Source: Chloroflexota bacterium
GTDB lineage: Bacteria; Chloroflexota; Dehalococcoidia; Tepidiformales; Tepidiformaceae
Length of the DNA: 64,000 nt
Direction of reading: 5' to 3'
Assembly (NCBI GenBank): GCA_016191435.1
Contig: JACPOQ010000032.1
Location: 248,001 to 312,000 of the forward strand
In this document: positions 35,351 to 43,484 of the stretch, in pieces
How positions within the stretch are numbered: the first letter of the stretch is position 1
How the letters are laid out: each line of letters begins with the position of its first letter
The notes under the pieces: model-generated
Databases searched by the model: none
The model's input: the letters and a program-made list of their open reading frames with translations, nothing else
What the model was told of the DNA's origin: nothing
Made by a program: the position numbers and the translations under genes

Positions 35351-35380
35351 CAGAAGGGCCACCCATCGGTGGCCCTTCTG
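35351..35380 (+). terminator. Intrinsic terminator after dppF
   Basis: 13-bp perfect stem CAGAAGGGCCACC / GGTGGCCCTTCTG with loop CATC, followed by CTTGTATT. It lies 45 bp after the dppF stop and may also terminate the convergent small gene. Confidence 0.8.
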
Positions 35381-35406
35381 CTTGTATTGCGCGTGACCGC
35401 GCCGCG

Positions 35407-35613
35407 TTACCGTTGCGTCTGAGGTGGTGGCGTCGTCATGGGGCACGCAACGGGCGTATCGATGGCGACGGCAAGCTGCCGTAGGCGGCGTGCAACCGTG
35501 GCGCGCCACCCAAAGCCGGCCTCGTTCAGCATGCGAGAGGTCGCCGCCCGGAGCTGGTCGGAAGCCACCCGGTCGTTTGCGAGCGTGATCACTATGTCAT
35601 AGTCGGGATACAT
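35407..35613 (-). CDS. Small hypothetical protein
   Basis: 68 aa from ATG 35613, with GGAG on the minus strand; the track start at 35715 lies within the preceding WYL gene. Sequence MYPDYDIVITLANDRVASDQLRAATSRMLNEAGFGWRATVARRLRQLAVAIDTPV has a helical, Arg-rich centre and a Pro-rich tail. No family recognised. It follows the WYL regulator gene on the same strand, 74 bp downstream. Confidence 0.5.
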   Translation of the reverse strand: MYPDYDIVITLANDRVASDQLRAATSRMLNEAGFGWRATVARRLRQLAVAIDTPVACPMTTPPPQTQR

Positions 35614-35687
35614 GGAGGTCTCCTGGGCGCTCGATGGCGCTGCATATCTGTCGGGGGCGCAGGCCGGCGGTCGCAGCCTGACGCCGG

Positions 35688-36422
35688 CTACGTCGGCCGG
35701 GCCGTCGTGGTCCATGCGTCGCCGTCCTGGCGGCGCGACTCGTTCTCGGCCTCAATGACCTGGAAAAAGTCGTCCAGAGTGCGGCCCCGTTCGGGCGCGA
35801 ACCTGTCTTCGAGGACGCGGAGCTCGCCGATGCGGTCGAGGCGGAAGCTGCGGAAGTCGTCTCGCAGTTCGCACCAGGCTTCGAGCGACCAGACCGTGCC
35901 CCAGAAGAAGAGGCCGAGCGGCCGCACGGTGCGTTCCGTGAATTCGCCGGGCCCGCTGGTGTAGGCGAACCAGACCTTGGTGTTCGCGTCGATGGCCTCG
36001 CGCAGGACGGAGAGCGAGGCCGCGATCTGCGGGCGGACATGGAAGCCCGGCACGTAGAGCGGTGTGCTCGTGAGCCGGGCCTTCAGCTTTTCCGGCAAGG
36101 CCGCCTCGATGCGTGCCAGCGCGCCCGTAGCTGCACGCGCGAGGCCCTCATCGCCCCAGCTTGTGACGACGCGGGCGCCAAGGACCATCGCCTCAACTTC
36201 GGCTTCGGTGAACATGAGCGGCGGCAAGTCGAAACCACGCCGCAGGGTATAGCCGACGCCGGCTTCGCCATCGATGGGGACGCCGCTGGCGACCAGGTCG
36301 CTGATATCGCGATAGACCGTCCGCTCGGAGACCTCCAGCTCGTGTGCCAGTGCCGCCGCCGTGATGACGTGGCGGCGGCGCATGAGCTGGATGATCTGGA
36401 AGAGGCGGTCGGCGCGTCGCAT
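35688..36422 (-). CDS. HTH-WYL domain transcriptional regulator (YafY-like)
   Basis: 244 aa from ATG 36422 (MRRADRLFQIIQLMRRRHVITAAALAHELEVSERTVYRDISDL); the track ORF runs upstream through the VOC gene. N-terminal winged HTH (HTH_11), then a WYL domain around TKVWFAYTSGPGEFTERTVRPLGLFFWGTVWSLEAWCELRDDFRSFRLDRIGEL (its WYL triad is degenerate), and a C-terminal extension. WYL regulators sense small ligands or nucleic acids. Third in the VOC-VOC-WYL operon, 4 nt after the VOC stop; the doubled palindrome upstream of the operon is its probable operator. Confidence 0.82.
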   Translation of the reverse strand: MRRADRLFQIIQLMRRRHVITAAALAHELEVSERTVYRDISDLVASGVPIDGEAGVGYTLRRGFDLPPLMFTEAEVEAMVLGARVVTSWGDEGLARAATGALARIEAALPEKLKARLTSTPLYVPGFHVRPQIAASLSVLREAIDANTKVWFAYTSGPGEFTERTVRPLGLFFWGTVWSLEAWCELRDDFRSFRLDRIGELRVLEDRFAPERGRTLDDFFQVIEAENESRRQDGDAWTTTARPT

Positions 36423-36426
36423 TGGC

Positions 36427-36807
36427 TTACCGCACTCCCGCGAGAGCCGGGTTGTACTCGATGAGCTGGAAGTAGCTCCCATCGGGGTCGGCGAAGGTCG
36501 AGAATGCAGCCCCGCAGTGGTCGCAGCGGTAGCTGAAGGCTTCGAGGAGGCAGGGGACGCCTGCCGCCTTGAGCCTCGCGGTTTCGCCCGCTGCGTCCTG
36601 GACGCAGAGGTCGATGATGACGCGGCTGGGCTCGCGGGCAGAGCCGGCCGTGTCGCTGTGGGTGCCAATCGAAAGGATGGCGCCGCCCAGCGCGAGGGCG
36701 CCCTCATGCAGCGGGTGCCGTGGCAACCCAACCACATCGCGGTAGAACGCCCCCAGCCTGGCCGGGTCTTCGCTCGTGACATTGACGATGAGGCTTTGGA
36801 TGTTCAT
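36427..36807 (-). CDS. VOC family protein (glyoxalase/bleomycin-resistance fold)
   Basis: 126 aa. Two beta-alpha-beta-beta-beta modules: MNIQSLIVNVTSEDPARLGAFYRDVVGL ... and ARLKAAGVPCLLEAF ... FSTFADPDGSYFQLIEYN, the VOC pattern. A paralogue of the gene at 36841-37218, with many identical stretches (FYRDVVGL, RLKAAGVPC, STF-DPDG-Y-QLIEYNP). It differs by an added CDHC motif. Function unknown; such pairs can be dioxygenases, glyoxalases or binding proteins. Operon with the WYL regulator. Confidence 0.8.
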   Translation of the reverse strand: MNIQSLIVNVTSEDPARLGAFYRDVVGLPRHPLHEGALALGGAILSIGTHSDTAGSAREPSRVIIDLCVQDAAGETARLKAAGVPCLLEAFSYRCDHCGAAFSTFADPDGSYFQLIEYNPALAGVR

Positions 36808-36840
36808 GCGGGCTCCTTCGAAGCTGGCGCGCTGCGGGGG

Positions 36841-37218
36841 TTAGCCGGCGACGGCGGCCTCGTCCGGGTTGTACTCGATGAGCTGGAGGTAGTTGCCGTC
36901 GGGGTCGATGAAGGTGGAGATGACGCCGCCCCAGGGCTCCCTCGCCGACTCGCGGATGCAGGGGACGCCGGCGGCCTTAAGGCGGGCTTGCTCGGCGGCG
37001 AGATCATCGACGAAAAGGTCGACGAGGAACCGGCTCGGCTCCTTGTTCTGGCCCTTCGTCTCGCTGTGGCCGTCCACGATGAGGGTGGCGGTGCCGGCGA
37101 GCAGGGCACTCGGCCCCGCGTCCGGGTTGGGCTGCAGCCCGACGACGTCACGGTAGAACGAGAGCAGGCCGGCCGGGTTTTCGCTGTTGACGTTGAGGAG
37201 CAGACTCTGGACTTTCAT
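36841..37218 (-). CDS. VOC family protein (glyoxalase/bleomycin-resistance fold)
   Basis: 125 aa. MKVQSLLLNVNSENPAGLLSFYRDVVGLQPNPDAG and ARLKAAGVPCIRESAREPWGGVISTFIDPDGNYLQLIEYNPDEAAVAG give the paired VOC modules; the terminal Glu (QLIEYN) is the usual metal-ligand position. First gene of the VOC-VOC-WYL operon and clearly a tandem duplicate of the next gene. Two copies of a palindromic operator lie 70-135 bp upstream. Substrate unknown. Confidence 0.82.
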   Translation of the reverse strand: MKVQSLLLNVNSENPAGLLSFYRDVVGLQPNPDAGPSALLAGTATLIVDGHSETKGQNKEPSRFLVDLFVDDLAAEQARLKAAGVPCIRESAREPWGGVISTFIDPDGNYLQLIEYNPDEAAVAG

Positions 37219-37285
37219 GATGGTCTCCCGGGGGGTGGTGTGCCGGCTCTTCTGAACCGGCCGCGATCACCTTATCCCGCCACTC

Positions 37286-37303
37286 CTGACACCATCATGT
37301 CAG
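37286..37303. promoter_or_regulatory. Operator copy 1 upstream of the VOC-VOC-WYL operon
   Basis: CTGACA-CCATCA-TGTCAG, the inner part of the same palindrome as copy 2, sharing the CACTCCTGACACCATCATGT core. It lies next to a GATAAG that could be the -10 of the minus-strand operon. Confidence 0.6.
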
Positions 37304-37324
37304 TAGGAGGGAGCGTCTTCGCGA

Positions 37325-37352
37325 CACTCCTGACACCATCATGTCAGGAGTG
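37325..37352. promoter_or_regulatory. Operator copy 2 upstream of the VOC-VOC-WYL operon
   Basis: Perfect 11-bp arms CACTCCTGACA / TGTCAGGAGTG around CCATCA. The centre is 44 bp from copy 1, close to four helical turns, so two dimers could sit on the same face of the DNA. Probable WYL-regulator site. Confidence 0.65.
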
Positions 37353-37502
37353 TGGCGGGACACCGGAGGAGAGTCAAGGCACGCAGGGGCCTGGTGTGGC
37401 CTGTGCCGGGAGGGCATCGCAGCCGGCAAGCGCCAGGCGGTCGCCGAGCACGAGCGACAGCGACGCACCCGGCGAGGCGGCGTCCGCGGCGGGAGCCAGC
37501 GG

Positions 37503-38684
37503 TTAGCCCCGGGGCAGGCCCAGACCACGCGTGGCGATGATGTTGCGCTGGATCTCGTTCGTGCCGCTGTAAATCGATGACGGCACGGCCAGCATGTACG
37601 ATTCCGGGAGGCTACCGCTGAGCGGGGCCTTCGGCTCCTCCGGCCGCAGCTGGCCGCCGAGCCCCAGCATGTTCACGCCGAAGTTGTAGATGCGCTGCCC
37701 GAGCTCGGACTGGTAGATCTTCGCGACCGAGGCCTCGTAGTTCGGGACCATGCCGTTTTGCTGCATGTAGCCGATACGGTAGCCGATGTAGCGCCCAACG
37801 CCGTTCGCGACGACGAGGTCCGCGATCTTCGTGCGGTTCTGCTTGCGGCGCCCGGCCGGGCCGCTGCGAAGGTCCTCCGCCAGGCGTTCGAGGGTGTGCT
37901 TCTGCGAAGCGGTGGTGCCGATGCCGGAGCGCTCGAAATCGAGCAGCGTCATACCGACGTACCAGCCGCGGTTTTCTTCGCCGACGAGGTTGCGCGCCGG
38001 CACCCTCACGTCTTCGAAGAAGACTTCGTTGAAGTGATGGCGGTTGGCCATGTTCACGAGCGGGCGCAGCGTCAGGCCGGGCTGATTCTTGATGTCATCG
38101 ATAAGCAAGAAGCTGATGCCGCGGTGCTTGGGCGCCTCGGGGTCGGTGCGGACGAGGCAGAACATCTGGTTCGCGCGGTGGCCGCCGGAAGTCCAGATCT
38201 TCTGGCCGTTGATGACGTAGTCGTCGCCATCGCGTACGGCGCGGGTCTGAAGGCTGGCGAGGTCGGAGCCGGCGCCGGGTTCGCTATAGCCCTGGCACCA
38301 GATGTCTTCGCCGCTGGTGATGCGGGGGAGGTAGCGCTTTTTCTGCTCGTCGTTGCCGTGAATGATGAGCGTAGGGCCGATCATGCCGACGCCGAAGCCG
38401 CGCGTGCCGGTGTCGGGGGCGCCGTGGTAGCCAAACTCCTCGTTGAATACCATCTGCTCGTAGATGGAGGCGCCGAGGCCGCCGTACTCCTTCGGCCAGG
38501 CGGGCGCGATCCAGCCGCGCTTACCGAGTTCGGTGTTGAAGTGCTTCGCCGCCTCGAAGTCCTCATCGGTGCGGCTGCCGAACGCGCCGCCGTTATTCTC
38601 GTCGTCGCCGGGGAGGGCCTGCTCGAGGAACGCCCGGATCTCCTCCCGAAGGGCCTCCTCTTTCGGTCCAAAACGAAGCTCCAT
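37503..38684 (-). CDS. Acyl-CoA dehydrogenase
   Basis: 393 aa. Three ACAD domains: N-terminal helices (ALREEIRAFLEQAL), middle beta domain with CQGYSEPGAGSDLASLQTRAVRDGDDYVINGQKIWTSGGH (FAD/substrate loop), and C-terminal helices ending NEIQRNIIATRGLGLPRG. The typical catalytic Glu position falls near SSIYSGTNEIQRN. FAD-dependent alpha,beta-dehydrogenation of an acyl-CoA of unknown chain. Not obviously in an operon; the VOC genes lie 284 bp downstream. Confidence 0.87.
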   Translation of the reverse strand: MELRFGPKEEALREEIRAFLEQALPGDDENNGGAFGSRTDEDFEAAKHFNTELGKRGWIAPAWPKEYGGLGASIYEQMVFNEEFGYHGAPDTGTRGFGVGMIGPTLIIHGNDEQKKRYLPRITSGEDIWCQGYSEPGAGSDLASLQTRAVRDGDDYVINGQKIWTSGGHRANQMFCLVRTDPEAPKHRGISFLLIDDIKNQPGLTLRPLVNMANRHHFNEVFFEDVRVPARNLVGEENRGWYVGMTLLDFERSGIGTTASQKHTLERLAEDLRSGPAGRRKQNRTKIADLVVANGVGRYIGYRIGYMQQNGMVPNYEASVAKIYQSELGQRIYNFGVNMLGLGGQLRPEEPKAPLSGSLPESYMLAVPSSIYSGTNEIQRNIIATRGLGLPRG

Positions 38685-38880
38685 GGTGTATCCCTCTCAG
38701 TGCAGCTGCCGCAGGCAGCCGCCGAATCCCGTTCGTGTTTCTGGTGTGGCTCCATTCTCGCGCATGCGAGGCAATCCCTCAAACGCCTCCTCCAGGTGCC
38801 TCCGATCAGGGATCTCCACGACTGCTCGTGCGAGTGGGCCGTGCCGATAGTCAGCGCGTAGGCAACGGGGAGGTTGCAGC

Positions 38881-39831
38881 GTGGCCGACGGGGCAGAAGA
38901 CCCTGGCATCGACCAGGCAGGCGACGGGAAAGTCGTGGGCATACGAAGCGACGAGACCGGCTCAGGGGTCCGGCGGACGACCGAGGGCGGGCTCACGCTG
39001 CGCTTCGCGTTCGACATCCCGAAGTTGCCCAGCCTGAAATGCGTGCCAACGTGGACCCACCAGCAGTTGATCAACGGCGCGCTGATGGGCGCGGTGGCCG
39101 TGCTGCTCGCGCTGGCGGCCTACCAGTACTTCGCGGGTTCGAGCGGGACGGCGGCGGAGCCGGCCGCGGCGACGGGCCCGCTGCGGTCGAACGTCCAAAC
39201 CGAGTTCAACCCCACCATCGATCAGCCCGTGGCCGGCGCCGGAACGTACATCGACAAACTCGCGTCGGTCATCGGGAGCGTGACGCTCGGCGAGAGGGCG
39301 TTCGTGGGGCCGTTCGCGAGCATCCGCGGCGATGAGGGCCAGCCGATCGTGATCGGCGCCGGCTCGAACGTGCAGGACATGGTCGTGGTGCATGCGCTGG
39401 AGACGTTCGACGGCGCCAGGGTGGTCGATGCGAACCTGGTGACCGTGGAGGGGAAGAAATACGCGGTCTACATCGGGAAGAACGTTTCGCTGGCGCACCA
39501 GTCGCAGGTGCACGGACCCGCCGCGGTGGGCGACAACACGTTCGTCGGCATGCAGGCGCTGGTGTTCAAGGCGACGGTCGGCAAAAACGTCGTGATCGAA
39601 CCCGGCGCGAAGGTCATGGGTGTGAACGTGGCGGACGGGCGTTACGTGCCCGCCGGGACGACGGTGACGACGCAGGAGGCAGCCGATGCGCTGCCGAAGA
39701 TCACCCCCGACTATGTGTTCGCGAAGCTGAACGCCGGGGTGCTGCAGGTGAACCAGGAGTTCGCCGACGCCTACCTCGCGGCTGCGTCTGGCGGCGCAGA
39801 GGCGGCGCCAAAGGCCGAGGCTGCCCCGTAA
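38881..39831 (+). CDS. Membrane-anchored gamma-class carbonic anhydrase (Cam type)
   Basis: 316 aa, GTG start. One transmembrane helix at residues 64-85 (INGALMGAVAVLLALAAYQYFA), then an extracytoplasmic left-handed beta-helix. The active site is complete by comparison with Methanosarcina Cam: Arg149 and Asp151 (SIRGDEG), His171 and Glu174 (VHALET), His206 and His211 (LAHQSQVHGPA), including both acidic residues linked to proton transfer (Glu152, Glu174). It should interconvert CO2 and bicarbonate outside the membrane. About 100 bp upstream of a GMC oxidoreductase. Confidence 0.85.
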   Translation: MADGAEDPGIDQAGDGKVVGIRSDETGSGVRRTTEGGLTLRFAFDIPKLPSLKCVPTWTHQQLINGALMGAVAVLLALAAYQYFAGSSGTAAEPAAATGPLRSNVQTEFNPTIDQPVAGAGTYIDKLASVIGSVTLGERAFVGPFASIRGDEGQPIVIGAGSNVQDMVVVHALETFDGARVVDANLVTVEGKKYAVYIGKNVSLAHQSQVHGPAAVGDNTFVGMQALVFKATVGKNVVIEPGAKVMGVNVADGRYVPAGTTVTTQEAADALPKITPDYVFAKLNAGVLQVNQEFADAYLAAASGGAEAAPKAEAAP

Positions 39832-39885
39832 CCGCAGACCCGCGGCTTGCCGGTGAGGCGCGGGAACCCCACAACCCCGGTGGGC

Positions 39886-39894
39886 TGGTAGAAT
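39886..39894 (+). promoter_or_regulatory. Possible extended -10 promoter for the GMC oxidoreductase
   Basis: TGG-TAGAAT (TAGAAT 39889-39894) about 37 bp before the ATG, with no clear -35. Confidence 0.4.
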
Positions 39895-39930
39895 CCGGCG
39901 CGCCGCTGCCCGCGGCCGGAGTGGGCCGAG

Positions 39931-41484
39931 ATGCCAGTTGCGTACGATGTAATTGTGGTTGGGGCCGGTTCCGCCGGCGCGGCGCTGGCGGCCCGCCTCA
40001 CCGAGGACCCGGACCGCTCGGTGCTGCTGCTGGAGGCGGGGCCGGATTACCCGGACCTGGATTCGCTGCCCGGAGACCTGACGCTCGGCACCCGCGCATC
40101 GCTCGACAAACATGACTGGCACCTCACCGGCGATGCGGTGCCGGGCCGGGCCGTGCATTACCCGCGGGGCAAGGTCACGGGCGGCTCTTCGGCGGTGAAC
40201 GGGATCGTTGCGATTCGTGGCACGCCAGAGGATTACGACGAGTGGGCCGCGCTTGGGAACGAGGGCTGGGGCTGGGAGGAGTGCCTGCCGTACTTTCGCA
40301 GGCTGGAAGACGACCGCGACTTCGGGGGCGACTTCCACGGGAAGGGCGGGCCGATCCCGATCGTGCGCTGGCGCCCGCAAGAGTTTGCGCCGGTGCAGCG
40401 GGCATTCTTCGAAGCCTGCCTGGAGGCTGGCTACCCGGTATCGGAAGACCACAACGTGCCGGGCTCGACGGGCGTCGGCGCCTGGGCGATGAACCGGAGC
40501 GGGACGCTGCGCGTCTCCACCGCGATCGGCTACCTGGCGCCGGCGCGAGACCGGCTAAACCTCACAATTCGCGGCCGCTGCCACGTACACCGCATCCTGT
40601 TCGAGGGCACGAAGGCGGTTGGGGTCGAAGTGGAGGTTGGAGGAAGCGTCCAGCGCGTTTATGGGGGCGAGATCGTGCTGTGCGCGGGGGCCTTGCACAG
40701 CCCCGCAGTGCTGCTGCGCTCGGGAGTCGGCCCGCGGGCGCAGCTGGAAGCGCTCGGCATCCCGGTGGTGCACGACTTGCCGGGGGTGGGCGAGAACCTG
40801 AAGGAACACCCGTCGGTGGTGCTGATCGCGCGGCCGAAGGAGGGCGCGATCACGCCGGGAGAGCCACTGCAGCAGGTGGGGCTGCGATTCACGGCCGCCG
40901 GGAGCCCTGAGTCGAACGACATGCAGATGTACATCTGGAGCCAGGACGCCGAGCACACGCCGCAACTGCGGGTCATCGTCCCGGACGCGCGGTTCCTGTT
41001 CATGGTGTGCCCGACGCTCCAGCGCCCGAAATCGGCCGGGAGTGTGCGCTTGAAGAGCACCGACCCGGACGAGCAGCCGGTGATCGACATCAACCTGCTC
41101 GCGGAGGAAGAGGACACGGAGCGCATGCTCGACGGCCTGCGGCGCGCATGGGCCATCCTGACCTCGGGACCGCTGGCCGCGATGACCGAGGCGATCCTGT
41201 CGCCAACGGCGGAGCTGATGGCCGACGAGGACGCGTTGAGGACGTTCCTGCGCGCGTCGGTTTCGCACCTGGTGCACCCGGTGGGGACGTGCAAGATGGG
41301 GCCTGCGGATAATCCGGCGGCGGTGGTCGACGCTCGGGGACGGGTCTACGGCATCGAGGGGCTGCGCGTCGCGGACGCGGCAATCATGCCGAACATCCCG
41401 CGCGGCAACACGAACCTGACGGCAATCATGATCGGGGAACGCGTCGCCGACTTCATGCGTACACCCGAGGTCGCGAAGCGTTAA
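39931..41484 (+). CDS. GMC family FAD-dependent oxidoreductase (choline/alcohol dehydrogenase-like)
   Basis: 517 aa. FAD Rossmann VIVVGAGSAGAALAARLTEDPDRSVLLLEAG (residues 6-36), GMC signature 1 PRGKVTGGSSAVNGIVAIRG, signature 2 GALHSPAVLLRSGVGP, and the catalytic C-terminal segment SHLVHPVGTCKMGP ... IPRGNTNLTAIMIGERVADFM with the active-site His and Asn. It oxidises a primary alcohol to an aldehyde. Substrate not resolved. The 3' end lies 4 bp from the stop of the convergent CoA-transferase. Confidence 0.88.
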   Translation: MPVAYDVIVVGAGSAGAALAARLTEDPDRSVLLLEAGPDYPDLDSLPGDLTLGTRASLDKHDWHLTGDAVPGRAVHYPRGKVTGGSSAVNGIVAIRGTPEDYDEWAALGNEGWGWEECLPYFRRLEDDRDFGGDFHGKGGPIPIVRWRPQEFAPVQRAFFEACLEAGYPVSEDHNVPGSTGVGAWAMNRSGTLRVSTAIGYLAPARDRLNLTIRGRCHVHRILFEGTKAVGVEVEVGGSVQRVYGGEIVLCAGALHSPAVLLRSGVGPRAQLEALGIPVVHDLPGVGENLKEHPSVVLIARPKEGAITPGEPLQQVGLRFTAAGSPESNDMQMYIWSQDAEHTPQLRVIVPDARFLFMVCPTLQRPKSAGSVRLKSTDPDEQPVIDINLLAEEEDTERMLDGLRRAWAILTSGPLAAMTEAILSPTAELMADEDALRTFLRASVSHLVHPVGTCKMGPADNPAAVVDARGRVYGIEGLRVADAAIMPNIPRGNTNLTAIMIGERVADFMRTPEVAKR

Positions 41485-41488
41485 GCGG

Positions 41489-42643
41489 CTACTCCAACGG
41501 GACGAGCGCCGGCCGCCAGTAGTCGGCGTCCGAGCCCTCGGCGCCGAGCCAGTCGCGGAGCACGGCATCGTTGTGCTCGCCCTTCCAGGGGGCCAGGCCG
41601 CGGATGCCGCTCTGGGCGTTCGAGAAGCGGTAGGGCGACTGCACGATCGGGCGGGTGCCGCCGGCACGATCGTCGATGTCGGTGATGGAGCCGCGGTGGA
41701 GGACGGTCGGCTGAGTACGGATGTTGGCCGTGCTACGCACGTCCGCCCAGGCGATGTTCAGGCGATTGAAGACGGCGATGACGGACTCGCGGTCGGGGAG
41801 GGTCCTGAGGAACGCGCGGATGGCATCGCGGCGCATCGCGGCCTTTTCGGCAACCGTCGCGCCGGGAGGCGATGGGTCCTGGACGCCGTAATTGCTCGCG
41901 AAGAGCTTCCAAATGCCGCGGAAATCCATCGACAGGAGGATGGGGCCGGCGGCGGTATCCCAGAAGTCGTTGGGAAGCACGCCGGTGTCCTTCGAGTCTT
42001 CGAGGGCGTATTGGAGGCCGTCGTCGGTGACGAGAGTCGCGTCGATCATGGCCATGTCGATGTGCTGGCCCAGGCCCGTGCGCTGGCGCATGAGCAAGGC
42101 CGACAGGAGCGCGACGAGCCCGTGGAGGCCAGCGTTGGTATCGGCCATGGAGACGACGAGGTCGGCCGGGCCGGCATGGCTGAGCTCGGCCTGGCGGGCG
42201 ATGAGCCCCGATTCCGCGTGGATGATTGGGGCATAGGCGGCGCGCTTCGCCTCCGGGCCGTCCTGGCCAAAGCCGGAGATGGAGAGCATCACGAGGGCGG
42301 GGTTCACCTGCCGGAGGGCGTCGTAGGAGATGCCGTACCGCGCCATCACGCCCGGCCGGAAGTTCTCGACGACGGCGTCGGCCCGGGCGGCGAGCGCCTT
42401 CACCAGCTCGGGACCGCGTGGCTGGCCGAGGTCGATGCAGATGTTCCGTTTGCCAACGTTTTGTTGGTGGTAGTAGCCGGGGTTGCCGCCGATGTCGCGG
42501 CCCCAGAGGCGGGTGGTGTCGCCTTCGGGGGGCTCGACTTTCACGACATCGGCGCCGAGATCACAGAGCATGCGCGTCGCAAACGGCCCGGCGAGGACGC
42601 GAGACATATCGAGGACGCGGATGCCTTCAAGTGGATAGCTCAT
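41489..42643 (-). CDS. Family III CoA-transferase
   Basis: 384 aa from ATG 42643; the track start adds 57 unrelated codons. LEGIRVLDMSRVLAGPFATRMLCDLGADVVKVEPPEGD, the catalytic Asp in GQHIDMAMIDATL, and the C-terminal LAPWKGEHNDAVL are family signatures. Strong similarity to formyl-CoA/succinyl-CoA transferase subtypes in VLAGPFATRMLCDLGADVVKVEPP. Isolated gene, convergent with the GMC oxidoreductase and divergent from the metallophosphoesterase. Confidence 0.87.
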   Translation of the reverse strand: MSYPLEGIRVLDMSRVLAGPFATRMLCDLGADVVKVEPPEGDTTRLWGRDIGGNPGYYHQQNVGKRNICIDLGQPRGPELVKALAARADAVVENFRPGVMARYGISYDALRQVNPALVMLSISGFGQDGPEAKRAAYAPIIHAESGLIARQAELSHAGPADLVVSMADTNAGLHGLVALLSALLMRQRTGLGQHIDMAMIDATLVTDDGLQYALEDSKDTGVLPNDFWDTAAGPILLSMDFRGIWKLFASNYGVQDPSPPGATVAEKAAMRRDAIRAFLRTLPDRESVIAVFNRLNIAWADVRSTANIRTQPTVLHRGSITDIDDRAGGTRPIVQSPYRFSNAQSGIRGLAPWKGEHNDAVLRDWLGAEGSDADYWRPALVPLE

Positions 42644-42754
42644 GTTCACATGCTCGCTTGCGTGTTCGTGCGGATGGCCGATTCTACCGCGCCTTCCGTC
42701 CCCAATCACGGGCGGGAAATTGACCGGGCGGCGTGGATGCCGTCTTGTTAGGGC

Positions 42755-43471
42755 ATGGACTCGAACGGAGACGTACGCCGGCCACTCGTTATCGCGCACA
42801 GCTCGGACCTGCACATCTGTTTCGAGGGCCGCGTGCGTCAGTCAGACGTTGGCGTCCTGGATATCGTGCTGCGGACGGCGGCAGCAAACGGCGCCGACAT
42901 GCTCCTGCTGGCGGGCGACATCTTCGACCACAACCGGCTGCCGCTGGAGACGCTGGACCGCACGACACGATTGCTCGCCGACTACGGCAAGCCCGTGGTC
43001 ATCCTCCCGGGAAACCACGACCCGGTGACTGCGGACTCGGTCTACCGGCGCGGCGGGATGGCCGACCCGGACAACGTCCATGTGTTCGGCGTGACCGACG
43101 GCGAGCAGGCGGCGTTCGCGGGCCTGGACCTGAGCGTGTGGGGGCGGCCGCACATGGACTACGGTGACATGTCGCCGCTCGAAGGCGCGCCCGGGCGGAT
43201 CTATCGCTGGCAAATCGCGATGGCGCACGGACACTGGCACCACGGGGACGACGACCCGCACCGTTCGTGGCTGATCCGCAGCCACCAGATCGCGGCACTC
43301 GATGCCGACTACCTTGCGCTCGGCCACTGGGACCGGCCGACGCCCGCGGGTGACGGCTCGATCGCGGCGTACTACTCCGGCAGCCCGGACCTGGCGCAGA
43401 CAATCAACCTGGTGCACCTCGAGGCGGGCGGCGTGCGGGTCGAGCGGGCGCCGCTTGTGGAGCGCGCATAA
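42755..43471 (+). CDS. Metallophosphoesterase (SbcD/Mre11-like calcineurin fold)
   Basis: 238 aa. Metal-binding motifs HSSDLHI (D-x-H), LLLAGDIFDHNRLPL (GD-x-FDH), VILPGNHDPVT (GNHD), MAHGHWHHGDD (GH-x-H) and LALGHWDRP. GD(x)FDH and GNHD define the superfamily. Cellular target unknown; SbcD-type nucleases carry extra domains that are missing here. ATG 42755 has no strong Shine-Dalgarno. Shares a short divergent spacer with the CoA-transferase. Confidence 0.82.
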   Translation: MDSNGDVRRPLVIAHSSDLHICFEGRVRQSDVGVLDIVLRTAAANGADMLLLAGDIFDHNRLPLETLDRTTRLLADYGKPVVILPGNHDPVTADSVYRRGGMADPDNVHVFGVTDGEQAAFAGLDLSVWGRPHMDYGDMSPLEGAPGRIYRWQIAMAHGHWHHGDDDPHRSWLIRSHQIAALDADYLALGHWDRPTPAGDGSIAAYYSGSPDLAQTINLVHLEAGGVRVERAPLVERA

Positions 43472-43484
43472 GCGCTACGTGCCG

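Noticed and set aside
35407-35715. 102-aa version of the small minus-strand ORF
   Set aside because: The first 34 codons lie inside the WYL gene in another frame; ATG 35613 has a ribosome site.
37284-37352. Repeated CACTCCTGACACCATCATGT as a mobile-element or CRISPR repeat
   Set aside because: Only two copies, each palindromic and promoter-proximal; better explained as operators.
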